Assembly: GCA_020346825.1 (NCBI GenBank)
Contig: CP070791.1
Location: 1,037,248 to 1,052,486 of the forward strand
DNA length: 15,239 nucleotides
Reading direction: 5' to 3'
Source of the DNA: Candidatus Bathyarchaeota archaeon
Lineage (GTDB): Archaea > Thermoproteota > Bathyarchaeia > Bathyarchaeales > Bathyarchaeaceae
Below the pieces are notes generated by a model, which was given only the letters and a program-made list of their open reading frames with translations, was not told the origin of the DNA and searched no databases. Positions 1 to 7,436 of this stretch are shown one piece after another (the stretch's first letter is position 1; each line of letters starts with the position of its first letter). Both the position numbers and the translations under genes were made by a program.

Positions 1-354
1 ACCGTGGCCACAGGTCTCGTATCGGATCCCAAGAAGATCGTTTTGAGAAGCCATTTCGAGTCAGAAAAGGGTGTCTCAATTCAGGGACCGGTGAAGAAGG
101 GCAAGGTGACCCTGATTCGTTTGGGAGGACCCAGACTGGGCAAGATGATGATTCTCTCCGGTCAAATCGTAGATACCAACATGAACTATGACTACATGTG
201 CCGAACACAGGTGGAGGTAAAACTAAACGGTCCCGTGGTGAACTTCCTTAATGAGTCCCTCGGCAACCACGTGGCTATGGTGTCTGGTGATGTTGTTGAG
301 AGCCTGGTTGAAGTTTGTAATCTCTTTCAAATTGAACCCGTGATGATTAATTGA
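1..354 (+). CDS. FucI/AraA-type sugar isomerase, C-terminal fragment (5' end outside window)
   Basis: The reading frame is open to the first base of the window, so this is the 3' end of a longer gene; the GTG at base 4 is probably not the true start. About 117 residues are visible. They resemble the C-terminal beta-barrel domain of the L-fucose/L-arabinose isomerase superfamily: a segment LRSHFES followed by GVSIQG, then VTLIRLGG, CRTQVEV and LGNHVAMVSGD, in the order usual for 'L-fucose isomerase-like' proteins. Enzymes of this superfamily interconvert aldose and ketose sugars with a divalent metal, in the cytoplasm. The catalytic N-terminal part is not visible, so the substrate cannot be judged. 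The gene ends 105 bases before the binding protein of an ABC importer in the same direction, which suggests a link to uptake of a sugar or nucleoside. The family call is fairly safe; the pathway is inference. Confidence 0.8.
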   Translation, partial: TVATGLVSDPKKIVLRSHFESEKGVSIQGPVKKGKVTLIRLGGPRLGKMMILSGQIVDTNMNYDYMCRTQVEVKLNGPVVNFLNESLGNHVAMVSGDVVESLVEVCNLFQIEPVMIN

Positions 355-415
355 AGAACAGATGACACTTTTGAAGGCATATTGAATCGTAAGCTTGGAC
401 CTGTTTGATAGCAAA

Positions 416-427
416 GATTTTATTAAC
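416..427 (+). promoter_or_regulatory. Possible TATA box for the BMP-family binding protein gene
   Basis: GATTTTATTAAC lies about 35-40 bases before the ATG at 460, the distance expected for an archaeal promoter driving a short leader. No strong Shine-Dalgarno motif is present before this ATG (only GTGAAAAG at 449-456), which fits a short-leader transcript. The assignment rests on AT-rich composition and position alone. Confidence 0.35.
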
Positions 428-459
428 AAAGAAAACGAAACAATCGCACGTGAAAAGAA

Positions 460-1788
460 ATGGGAAAATTAAAGGACATTAAAGGAATAGCAAGGACATC
501 AGCAATTCTCATAGCCGTCATAATTATCATTATCGCAGCAGTTGGCGTGTACTATGTAGTCTACTACGAACCTGCTCCGGGTGAGCCATTCAAGATCGCG
601 GTTGTCTCTGACGTCGGCGGAAGGGGAGACCTAAGCTTCAACGACATGGCCTTCAAAGGAGGGGAAGAGGCTGAAGAAGATTTCAACGTTCATATGGTGG
701 AGATAATAAGCACGGTGGAAGCTGATTACGTCCCAAACCTAGAGATTGGAGCCAAAGATGAAAACGTCTCACTTATCGTTGGAGTTGGATTTCTTCTGAG
801 CGACGCCCTCGCAGATGTAGCGAGAAGGTACCCGGACAAAAACTTTGTTGGTATTGACACCACAGCACAACTTGTGATACAGGATGACTATCCAAACGAA
901 TATCCCTTGCCGAATCTGATGGATATCTGGTACGAAGAGCATAAAGGAAGTGCCTTGGTCGGAGCACTCGGTGCTATGCTAGCTGCCTACTGGCAACACT
1001 CGTACATCGGGGTGGTTCTTGGAATGGAGATTCCGGTCCTTTGGAAGTTTGAGATCGGATACAAGTGGGGTTGCGATTGGGCAATCAACTGGTTGGCGAC
1101 AAACCATCCCGAATTGGATGTCGGAATTGTGGCAACTCCAAAGAAAGAAAGGGTTCTCTGGACTTATACTGGAACATTTAGTGACATAACGAAGGGATAT
1201 CAAGCCGCCAAACCGATGTACGAGAAAGGTGCACTAGCCGTCTACAACGTAGCGGGGCCCCTAGGGCTGGGGATAAACCAAGCGGTCGAGGAAATCGCTG
1301 ACCAGTACAACCTAGTGTATGGCCCACCCTTCTGGATAGGCGTTGACGCGAACCAGGACTGGATAAATCCCGGCTTCGTCATAGCGAGTATGATGAAGAG
1401 GGTTGACCTCGGGGTATACTATGCCACCGAACTAGTTCGAGAAGGCATCTTCAGAGATACTGTAACGGATACGAATGGAGCAATCACTTTAGGTGTAGGG
1501 ACAGAAGTAGCAGGTGATCTAAAGGAGGGGATATCCGTCAGCACGTTATCGGACTTGGACGAATTTATCGCAATGGGTGAGAGAGCAGAGCAGCTAACAG
1601 GAACGGAGGTACTTCCAATGGAGCCAGCACAAATTCGAACAAAGGTTCAAGAAATGAGGGATGATGTGCCTGACTGGATCTGGGACGGGATCGAGGAACT
1701 TGAAGAGGATATACGATCGGGCGACGTTGAAGTTCCCGTGGCTCTTACACAAGATGTGGTAGATTCTTGGCGCGACGTTTTCGGATAG
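460..1788 (+). CDS. BMP/Med-family ABC transporter substrate-binding protein (nucleoside-type)
   Basis: Extracellular binding protein of a BMP-family (PnrA/TmpC/NupN-type) importer; characterised members bind purine or other nucleosides. Residues 44-67 carry the family opening, with DVGGRGDLSFND at 51-62 (the FND segment is part of the ligand site). HKGSALVGALGAM at 161-173 matches the family helix motif, GMEIPV at 188-193 and GVDANQD at 294-300 are further hallmarks. The N-terminus is MGKLKDIKGIARTS followed by a hydrophobic helix (about 15-36). There is no lipobox cysteine; the K8-G9 before the helix resembles an archaeal class III (pilin-like) signal. Length (442 aa) is a little longer than bacterial members. 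The two permeases and the ATPase nearby complete the importer. The ligand is probably a nucleoside, but cannot be proven from sequence. Confidence 0.9.
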   Translation: MGKLKDIKGIARTSAILIAVIIIIIAAVGVYYVVYYEPAPGEPFKIAVVSDVGGRGDLSFNDMAFKGGEEAEEDFNVHMVEIISTVEADYVPNLEIGAKDENVSLIVGVGFLLSDALADVARRYPDKNFVGIDTTAQLVIQDDYPNEYPLPNLMDIWYEEHKGSALVGALGAMLAAYWQHSYIGVVLGMEIPVLWKFEIGYKWGCDWAINWLATNHPELDVGIVATPKKERVLWTYTGTFSDITKGYQAAKPMYEKGALAVYNVAGPLGLGINQAVEEIADQYNLVYGPPFWIGVDANQDWINPGFVIASMMKRVDLGVYYATELVREGIFRDTVTDTNGAITLGVGTEVAGDLKEGISVSTLSDLDEFIAMGERAEQLTGTEVLPMEPAQIRTKVQEMRDDVPDWIWDGIEELEEDIRSGDVEVPVALTQDVVDSWRDVFG

Positions 1789-1796
1789 TAAATACT

Positions 1797-1818
1797 CCCT
1801 CTTCCTTCTTTTTTTTAA
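1797..1818 (+). terminator. Pyrimidine-rich T-tract terminator after the binding protein gene
   Basis: Nine bases after the TAG stop lies a pyrimidine tract ending in eight consecutive T (1809-1816). Archaeal RNA polymerase terminates on such T-tracts without needing a hairpin. It sits between two converging genes and would prevent antisense transcription into the ATPase gene. Confidence 0.6.
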
Positions 1819-1922
1819 GTTTCACAAAATGCGCAGAAGTTCTTGATCTCACAGCTGAAGAAATCGGGGCAAATCACGGTTATTCTCTTCGAAGAAAAGA
1901 CATTCGTCAGGATATCTTCTCA

Positions 1923-3464
1923 TCACCGTTTTAGCCTTACCCCTCCCATCATCATTCCAATCTCTTTTCTACTGAACTCCTCAGTCTTCCCCACGCCCAA
2001 AAACACGCCTTCGTAGATTACTGCAATCCTGTCGCTCAACTGCATAATCTCGTCAAGTTCGGAGGATATCAGCAAGACGCCCTTACCTTCATCTCTCATC
2101 TTGATAAGAAGCCCCCGAATGTAGAGTGTTGATGCAATATCTAACCCGCGTGTTGGATGAGCCGCTACCACCAAAGTTGGATGCTTGCTCAATTCTCTGC
2201 CAACGACAAGCCTCTGTTGGTTTCCCCCGCTAAGACTCTTGGCCGCAGTTTTCAAACTCGGAGTTACCACCTTAAAGGTCTTCACTAGTCTTCGCGCAAA
2301 ATCGGTTATCTTCTTCCAGTTCAAACGGTCTAATGGAAGGAGGAACTCTGGTTCCCACTGTCGCCCGAGGATGGTGTTCTCTGAAACGTTGAATTCCAAC
2401 GCTAGCCCGAACCTGTTCTTATCTTCTGGTATGTGAGAGAGCCCCATTTTATACAGCTCCTTTGGGCCAACTCCAACGACGCTCGTGCCTTTAAGCTGAA
2501 TCTTTCCGCCTTTCTTGGATCTAAGTCCAGTCAAAGCCTGTACAAGCTCGCTCTGACCATTTCCTTCAACACCAGCCACCCCCAGAATTTCGTTGGCATT
2601 CACTTCGAACGACAGATTCTTAACAGCAACAGAGCCGAAATCACTCGAAACCTCCAAGTCTTTAACCGTCAATACCGGTTCTCCGGCAGCTATTCTCTCC
2701 CTAGTCACGCGTGGTACTTCTTTCCCGATCATCATCACCGCCAACTTCTCAGGGGTCGCCTTGTCGGTCGCTATTCTTCCTGTAACCAACCCGTTCCTGA
2801 GGACAACTATCCTATCAGAAATCTCAAGCACTTCCTTCAGCTTGTGCGTTATAAAAATGGTAGCCTTCCCTGCTTCCTTTAGCTTCCGCAGGGTCCTGAA
2901 AAGTTCTTCTACTTCAAGTGGTGTTAGAGAGGATGTGGGCTCGTCAAGTATCAAAACATCAGTGCCCCGATACAATACTTTCAAGATCTCGACCCTTTGC
3001 CGAACACCCAAGGACAATAATTCGACAGGAGTGTCTAATGGAACACTCAACCCAGCGTCTTTGGACAAGGCAACCAGCTTATCCCGTGCAGCGTCTTGCT
3101 TGAGGAAAGACAAAAGGTGGATGGGAGAATAGCTCTCGGCTTCTTGGCCAAGGAGGACGTTTTGAGTTGGAGTGTACGTGGAAACAAGAGCAAAGTGTTG
3201 GTGGACCATCCCTATGCCCGCTTTCAAAGCATCTGAGGGATTATCACAGTGTACAGCTTTGCATCCCACGAGAACCTTCCCTTCGGTTAGTGGTAGGAGG
3301 CCTGAGAGGATCTTCATCAAGGTCGTTTTTCCTGCGCCGTTCTCCCCAAGCAACCCGACGATTTCCCCTTTCCTTACCGCGAAATCTACTCCGCGTAGCG
3401 CAATTGTGCCGTCAGGATACACTTTCCTTATGGATTTCATTTCGATATACGGTTCAGAGCTCAT
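1923..3464 (-). CDS. Nucleoside-type ABC transporter ATP-binding protein with two nucleotide-binding domains (NupO/YufO/RbsA-like)
   Basis: Cytoplasmic energy subunit of the importer: one chain carries both ATPase domains, as in BMP-linked nucleoside and ribose-type systems. Domain 1 has Walker A GENGAGKTT (40-48), Q-loop Q89, signature SLGVRQR (151-157), Walker B LILDEPTSSL (171-180) and switch H207. Domain 2 has the degenerate Walker A GVEGNGQSE (298-306), a canonical LSGGNQQ signature (411-417) and a Walker B variant VVAAHPTRGLD with no catalytic Glu; this asymmetry, with one hydrolytic and one regulatory site, is normal for the family. Length 513 aa is typical. ATG start with GAGAGGAAA just upstream. 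Oddity: it runs opposite to its partner genes, between the binding protein (convergent) and the permeases (divergent), so it is made from its own promoter. Confidence 0.93.
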   Translation of the reverse strand: MSSEPYIEMKSIRKVYPDGTIALRGVDFAVRKGEIVGLLGENGAGKTTLMKILSGLLPLTEGKVLVGCKAVHCDNPSDALKAGIGMVHQHFALVSTYTPTQNVLLGQEAESYSPIHLLSFLKQDAARDKLVALSKDAGLSVPLDTPVELLSLGVRQRVEILKVLYRGTDVLILDEPTSSLTPLEVEELFRTLRKLKEAGKATIFITHKLKEVLEISDRIVVLRNGLVTGRIATDKATPEKLAVMMIGKEVPRVTRERIAAGEPVLTVKDLEVSSDFGSVAVKNLSFEVNANEILGVAGVEGNGQSELVQALTGLRSKKGGKIQLKGTSVVGVGPKELYKMGLSHIPEDKNRFGLALEFNVSENTILGRQWEPEFLLPLDRLNWKKITDFARRLVKTFKVVTPSLKTAAKSLSGGNQQRLVVGRELSKHPTLVVAAHPTRGLDIASTLYIRGLLIKMRDEGKGVLLISSELDEIMQLSDRIAVIYEGVFLGVGKTEEFSRKEIGMMMGGVRLKR

Positions 3465-3496
3465 GTTTTCCTCTCAAGTTCTTAGACCTTGGATTC

Positions 3497-3510
3497 GCGC
3501 TTAAATTTTT
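3497..3510 (-). promoter_or_regulatory. Possible TATA box for the ABC ATPase gene
   Basis: Read on the minus strand this is AAAAATTTAAGCGC, centred about 40 bases before the ATG (3464). The spacing suits an archaeal promoter with a short leader that includes the GAGAGGAAA ribosome binding site. Confidence 0.4.
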
Positions 3511-3577
3511 CGAACGAGTCATTGAACTAGAACCGTTTCAAATAGTTGATAAATCATGTAATAAAGGACTGGTAGGT

Positions 3578-3601
3578 GTCTAGCCTTCAAAACTGCTAGA
3601 C
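3578..3601. promoter_or_regulatory. Perfect inverted repeat in the divergent ATPase/permease promoter region (possible operator)
   Basis: GTCTAGC (3578-3584) and GCTAGAC (3595-3601) are perfect inverted copies separated by a 10-base spacer, so half-site centres are 17 bases apart. The element lies 114 bases before the ATPase start and 114 before the permease ATG, almost exactly midway between the two divergent genes. This suits either a dimeric regulator binding site or an RNA hairpin. The regulator is unknown and none is encoded nearby. Confidence 0.4.
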
Positions 3602-3638
3602 CTCTGCTAATTCGAGAAAAAAATTACCTTTTGGCGAT

Positions 3639-3650
3639 AATTTCTTAAAG
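3639..3650 (+). promoter_or_regulatory. Possible TATA box for the permease pair
   Basis: AATTTCTTAAAG is the most promoter-like AT-rich element before the first permease. It is about 65-75 bases before the ATG at 3715, giving a leader of roughly 40-45 bases that contains the GGGGGAG ribosome binding site. Confidence 0.3.
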
Positions 3651-3714
3651 TGAAGTAATCATACAGTGAGAATTCAGGATCCAACTGCAAGAGAAGTCTG
3701 GGGGAGCGTTGTTG

Positions 3715-4767
3715 ATGAAACGTTTCAAGATCCCTGAAGTCCCTATGCGCCCTTTTATTCAATCTGGCGTTGGTGTGCTTCTGGGATTGTTTCTTGGGGC
3801 GTTGTTAATGGTAATATTTGGTTACGATCCAATAATAGCGTATTATTGGTTATTCAGAGGAGCATTCGGTAGTGTATCCGATATAATGGAGACACTTGCT
3901 TTCGCAACGCCGCTAATGCTCACAGCAGTAACCTTTGCAATCGGTGTGAAAACGGGGCTCTTCAACATTGGTGCTGAGGGACAAATGTACCTAGGAGCTG
4001 TAGGCGCTGCTGCTGCCGCTGGTGCGATTACCCTTCCGGCAGGCCTTCATGTAGCTGTCGCCACAGCGTTTGGGATGTTTTTGGGTGCCCTTTGGGCCGT
4101 TCCAGTGGCCCTCCTTAAAATGTGGAGAGGAGTGCACGAGGTTATCTCCACTATTATGTTCAATTGGATAGCATTCCACTTAGCCACATACCTCATTGTC
4201 TATTATTTGGCGGATCCGGGCAGAGCGGAGAGGACAGTCCCCGCTTTGCCAAGCGCGCGTTACCCAACTTTGATGGAAGGATCAACCTTGACCGCAGTAG
4301 TATTCATCGTGGTAGCGTTTTGTATTGGGATTTACATATACTTGTGGGGGACGAAAGCGGGTTATGAGCTCAGGTTGGTGGGAGTTAACCCGGATGCTGC
4401 TAGTTACGCTGGGGTAAGCTCGCGGCGTGTGACGCTCCTCAGCTTCGTCATTGGAGGGCTCGCCGCTGGACTCGCGGGAGCGAGTCAAATTATAGGTAGA
4501 CCTCCCGCATGGTCCCTTTACGCGACTTTGGGTAACGTTATAGCGCTGGGATTCGACGGAATCGGGGTCGCCTTAATAGGAAGAAACCATCCCATAGGGG
4601 GCATATTTGCAGCTGTATTTTATGGAGGGCTGAGGCATGGTAGCAGACTTATGGAGTATCGGGCGGGGGTATTTTCTGAGCTAGTGCGAGCCATCAACGG
4701 TCTTATCGTTGTAGCACTTGCTATCCCAGAGATTGTGGCTATTATACGGAGGAGATTTGAAAAATGA
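3715..4767 (+). CDS. Nucleoside-type ABC transporter permease 1 (NupP-like, BPD_transp_2 family)
   Basis: Membrane permease of the BMP-linked importer. From the ATG at 3715 it is 350 residues and strongly hydrophobic, with many membrane segments (for example about 17-36, 92-110, 115-134, 193-210, 240-260 and 329-344). The family motif GLFNIGAEGQ is at 81-90 and the cytoplasmic loop GVNPDAASYAG at 223-233; both are hallmarks of the larger permease of nucleoside/BMP systems. The ATG at 3715 is preferred over two in-frame TTG codons just upstream (3709, 3712) because GGGGGAG at 3700-3706 is eight bases from it. The stop overlaps the next gene by four bases (ATGA), so the two permeases are translationally coupled and would form a heterodimeric pore. 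Confidence 0.92.
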   Translation: MKRFKIPEVPMRPFIQSGVGVLLGLFLGALLMVIFGYDPIIAYYWLFRGAFGSVSDIMETLAFATPLMLTAVTFAIGVKTGLFNIGAEGQMYLGAVGAAAAAGAITLPAGLHVAVATAFGMFLGALWAVPVALLKMWRGVHEVISTIMFNWIAFHLATYLIVYYLADPGRAERTVPALPSARYPTLMEGSTLTAVVFIVVAFCIGIYIYLWGTKAGYELRLVGVNPDAASYAGVSSRRVTLLSFVIGGLAAGLAGASQIIGRPPAWSLYATLGNVIALGFDGIGVALIGRNHPIGGIFAAVFYGGLRHGSRLMEYRAGVFSELVRAINGLIVVALAIPEIVAIIRRRFEK

Positions 4768-5759
4768 GAGTTCTCTCTCTCCTCAAAGGAAAGAAGGTGC
4801 TCTGGCTTCTGGTTGCCGTGGTCTTGGTCGCGATTCTCATTTACATCGTGGAGGAATTTGAACTAAGCCCGGTTTCCCTCTTGGAAGGTGGATTGCTTGC
4901 GATGACACCATTGGCTTTGACAGCAGTCGGGGAATGTATAAATGAAAAAGCTGGAGTCGTCAACGTAGGGCTAGAGGGAATCTTGCTTATATCCTCCGTT
5001 GTTGGGGTTTTTGGGGCAGAGCTGTTTGGGAATGGATTTCTCGGGCTTCTAGTCGGAGCAGGGACAGGCGCTTTCATAGGGGTCGTTTTTGGTGTAATAA
5101 GTGTCTATGGAAAGGCAGATCAAGTCGTTGCAGGGATGGGGATTAACATATTTGCCCTTGGTTTCGTTCAGTATCTCCTGATGTCCATCTGGGGGTTCCC
5201 TGGAGTTCACCTCGTTCAAAGAAACCTTCTGGTGCGACCAATATACACCCCCATCGGTCAACTCAGCGTTGTGACCATTTTTGCTATAATTGTCGCCGGC
5301 TTAGCTCACATCTTTCTATATAAAACGGTACTTGGATTCAGGATAAGGGCAACCGGAGAGAGTCCACAAGCGGTGGATGTAGCTGGTGTGCGAGTCGATC
5401 GAGTTAGGATTCTCTCAAGTACCCTTGGAGGAGCATTGTGCGGTTTGGCGGGAGCTTTTATGCCTTTGGCTTGGTTCGGGGTCGTCGTGAAAGAAATATC
5501 TGCCGGCAGAGGGTTCATCGCGTTAGCCTGTGTTGTATTCGCAGGATTGGAACCATTGTTGGCCCTCGCCGCCGCTCTCATCTTCGGCTTTTCCGAGGGC
5601 TTTTCCTTCGCTGTTGCGGTTACACCCGGAGTTAAGGAAATCATCCCGTTCTACTTCGTGAATATGATCCCTTACATCACCACGCTTGTGATCGTAACAA
5701 TCGCGATCGGCAAAAAGAGATTTCCCAAGGCTAGTGGCGTACCGTATAGAAGAGAATAG
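4764..5759 (+). CDS. Nucleoside-type ABC transporter permease 2 (NupQ-like, BPD_transp_2 family)
   Basis: Second membrane subunit of the importer, 331 residues with an N-terminal membrane segment (about 11-29) followed by several more. The motif GVVNVGLEGILL (64-75) is the counterpart of NIGAEGQ in permease 1 and typical of the smaller NupQ-type subunit; GESPQAVDVAG (198-208) is the matching cytoplasmic loop, and GRGFIALA (249-256) is another conserved segment. Start ATG at 4764 overlaps the stop of permease 1 and is preceded by a strong GGAGGAGAT ribosome binding site at 4748-4756. A terminator-like element follows 20 bases after the stop. Confidence 0.92.
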   Translation: MRVLSLLKGKKVLWLLVAVVLVAILIYIVEEFELSPVSLLEGGLLAMTPLALTAVGECINEKAGVVNVGLEGILLISSVVGVFGAELFGNGFLGLLVGAGTGAFIGVVFGVISVYGKADQVVAGMGINIFALGFVQYLLMSIWGFPGVHLVQRNLLVRPIYTPIGQLSVVTIFAIIVAGLAHIFLYKTVLGFRIRATGESPQAVDVAGVRVDRVRILSSTLGGALCGLAGAFMPLAWFGVVVKEISAGRGFIALACVVFAGLEPLLALAAALIFGFSEGFSFAVAVTPGVKEIIPFYFVNMIPYITTLVIVTIAIGKKRFPKASGVPYRRE

Positions 5760-5778
5760 CACAAGGTAGGTTGAAGCA

Positions 5779-5798
5779 TAGGTGGGCCCCTAATTTTT
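5779..5798 (+). terminator. Possible terminator after the permease pair
   Basis: TAGG (5779-5782) can pair with CCTA (5789-5792) around a GC-rich loop, followed directly by five T (5794-5798). The stem is short, but a T-run alone can terminate archaeal transcription. It would separate the permeases from the amidohydrolase gene. Confidence 0.35.
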
Positions 5799-5902
5799 CA
5801 AGATAACTTTCCCGAACAGCAGTTCCATGCCAGCGCATGTAGGCGCACGTTATCACTTGGGAAGTTGTATGTATTTTGCCAAATTTGCATTTTTTCATAT
5901 TC

Positions 5903-5910
5903 AAGAAGGT
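5903..5910 (+). promoter_or_regulatory. Ribosome binding site that fixes the amidohydrolase start at TTG 5918
   Basis: AAGAAGGT ends seven bases before a TTG at 5918. The protein from that codon begins MFDVLIKDG, matching the usual start of this amidohydrolase family. The in-frame TTG at 5876 has no such motif and would add 14 residues unlike the family. Confidence 0.65.
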
Positions 5911-5917
5911 TGACCAA

Positions 5918-7279
5918 TTGTTCGATGTTCTCATTAAAGACGGAATCATTGTAACAATGGATCCAAAGCGACGCATCCTAAAAGATGGCTACGTTGCGAT
6001 CGAGAAAGGAAGGATCGTGGCTCTTGGAAGATCTAGAAAAAATAAGGCTGCGTGCAAGTCCGTCGAGGAGGTAATCGACGCCTCAGGGAAAGCTGTGCTC
6101 CCAGGGCTCATTAGTGGACACACCCACGCCGCGCTGACACTATTAAGAGGTTTGACAGATGGAATGCGGCTTGATGAGCTAACGCGTAAATGGTTATGGC
6201 CATTTGAAAACGCCCTAAGACCAGAAGATAGCTATGTTGCGGTTCAGCTTGCATGCTTGGAAATGATTAAGGCTGGTGTAACGTGTTTCGCTGACATGCA
6301 TTTTAATATGGAAGCGGTTGCGAAGGCCGTTCAGGATTCGGGTTTGAGGGCTTCACTTTCAGTCGCCATGATAGATCAGGGCCACGTGCCATTAGCTTCT
6401 AAAGAAGCGGTTAGGCAGAACGAGATTCTTGTCAAGAAGTGGCATCAGAAGGCTGGCGGCAGAATTACATGCATGTTTGGTCCGTGCACTGTGAGACTTG
6501 CGTCAGCTGAGCTGTTTTTGAAAGCCAGAAGATTTGCGAGTAGGCACAAGGTCGGAATTCACCTTCACTTATCCGAAGTAGAGGAGGATGTCAAGTTTAC
6601 TCAAGATCGTTTCAACAAGAGACCTGTCAAGTACCTCAACGACATTGGGGTATTGGGTCCTGATGTCTTAGCTGCTCACTGCATTTGGCTTAACGATGAA
6701 GAGATGAGGATTCTGAAAAGAGCTAAGGTTAACGTGGTCCATAATCCTACAAGCAATGTGAAATCATCCGCTGGGATCGCTAAGGTTGCAGAGATGATCA
6801 AATTGGGGATTAATATGGGTCTCGGCGTTGATGCCGCGTTTTGTAATAATACGCTGGACATGTTTTGGGAAATGAGAGTGGCATCGTTAATCCAAGATAT
6901 CGGTCAAATGCAGCCGGGACACCTCTCTCCCGAAAAAGCACTTGAGATGGCTACTTTGGGCAATGCAAAAGCGCTGGGAATTGAGAACGAGGTTGGATCC
7001 ATTGAGGTGGGGAAGAAGGCTGACTTGATTCTAGTCAATCTAAAACAGCCTCATTTGACTCCACTGGTAGAGCGCCCAAAGCTTAACCTGTTGTCACATC
7101 TCGTGTATGCAATCAGCGGTCGCGACGTGGACACCACAATCGTGGATGGACAAGTGGTTATGCGCCATCGGAACGTTCTCACAATCGACGAAGCCAAGGT
7201 TCTTAAGAAGGCGGAAGAAACGTTGTATGCGGTTCTAGATCGAAGCGGAATATCAACTCAAACAGAGAAGTCAGAGTGA
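5918..7279 (+). CDS. Amidohydrolase of the MtaD/DadD/SsnA group (probable adenosine-type deaminase)
   Basis: Metal-dependent cytoplasmic hydrolase, 453 residues from the TTG at 5918, of the group that deaminates S-adenosylhomocysteine, 5'-methylthioadenosine, 5'-deoxyadenosine and adenosine. The metal ligands expected of the family are visible: H68 and H70 in PGLISGHTH, H217 in HLHLSE with the proton-relaying E220, H254 in AAHC, and D305 in GVDAAFCNN. RGLTDGMRLDEL (77-88), WPFE (94-97) and LDMFWEMR (313-320) are further hallmarks of the MtaD-type branch. Family members usually read GTDGAASNN at the last metal site; here G-A and S-C substitutions are seen. Following a nucleoside importer, deamination of imported purine nucleosides is the likely job, but related branches act on guanine or other aminopurines, so substrate is uncertain. 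Confidence 0.88.
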   Translation: MFDVLIKDGIIVTMDPKRRILKDGYVAIEKGRIVALGRSRKNKAACKSVEEVIDASGKAVLPGLISGHTHAALTLLRGLTDGMRLDELTRKWLWPFENALRPEDSYVAVQLACLEMIKAGVTCFADMHFNMEAVAKAVQDSGLRASLSVAMIDQGHVPLASKEAVRQNEILVKKWHQKAGGRITCMFGPCTVRLASAELFLKARRFASRHKVGIHLHLSEVEEDVKFTQDRFNKRPVKYLNDIGVLGPDVLAAHCIWLNDEEMRILKRAKVNVVHNPTSNVKSSAGIAKVAEMIKLGINMGLGVDAAFCNNTLDMFWEMRVASLIQDIGQMQPGHLSPEKALEMATLGNAKALGIENEVGSIEVGKKADLILVNLKQPHLTPLVERPKLNLLSHLVYAISGRDVDTTIVDGQVVMRHRNVLTIDEAKVLKKAEETLYAVLDRSGISTQTEKSE

Positions 7280-7360
7280 GAAACTCAACCTGAATTGCAT
7301 GCATCGCAGCGACACATCTTCTGGCGTCCTAATTCTCTGCGCGTCCTGATGAGGTTGGAC

Positions 7361-7374
7361 AAGTTTAAGCTTTG
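7361..7374 (+). promoter_or_regulatory. Possible TATA box for the PfkB kinase gene
   Basis: AAGTTTAAGCTTTG lies about 70 bases before the GTG start. A GGAGGGT motif at 7400-7406 follows but has no usable start codon at the right distance; the motif nearer the gene (GGTTAGG at 7422-7428) is weaker. Confidence 0.3.
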
Positions 7375-7436
7375 TAGATCTCTTCTGGATAGTGATTTTG
7401 GAGGGTAATATTATTCAATTGGGTTAGGTTATCTAT

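Noticed and set aside
340..430. GTGATGA near 340-346, matching a C-box of a C/D box guide RNA
   Set aside because: No CTGA D-box follows at a suitable distance, and the motif is within the end of the isomerase gene.
2433..3132. Long open frames on the plus strand inside the ATPase gene (2433-2882, 2593-3132)
   Set aside because: They lie opposite a clear two-domain ABC ATPase with all motifs, have no recognisable domains, and look like frame shadows.
2814..3300. Degenerate second Walker A and B of the ABC ATPase as damage to the gene
   Set aside because: This asymmetry is standard for double-domain ATPases of the ribose and nucleoside importer family; the frame is intact over 513 codons.
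5803..5865. GATAAC/GTTATC and AACTTTCCC/GGGAAGTT partial inverted repeats before the amidohydrolase
   Set aside because: The two arms are about 40 bases apart with mismatches and a bulge; a chance pairing is as likely as a regulatory element.
7345..7380. CTGATGA in the gap before the PfkB gene as a possible sRNA box
   Set aside because: The first base does not fit the C-box consensus and no partner D-box or terminal stem was found.
7400..7421. Strong GGAGGGT ribosome binding site upstream of the PfkB gene as evidence for an earlier start
   Set aside because: The only start codon at reach (TTG 7419) runs into an in-frame TAG two codons later, so it cannot begin a protein.
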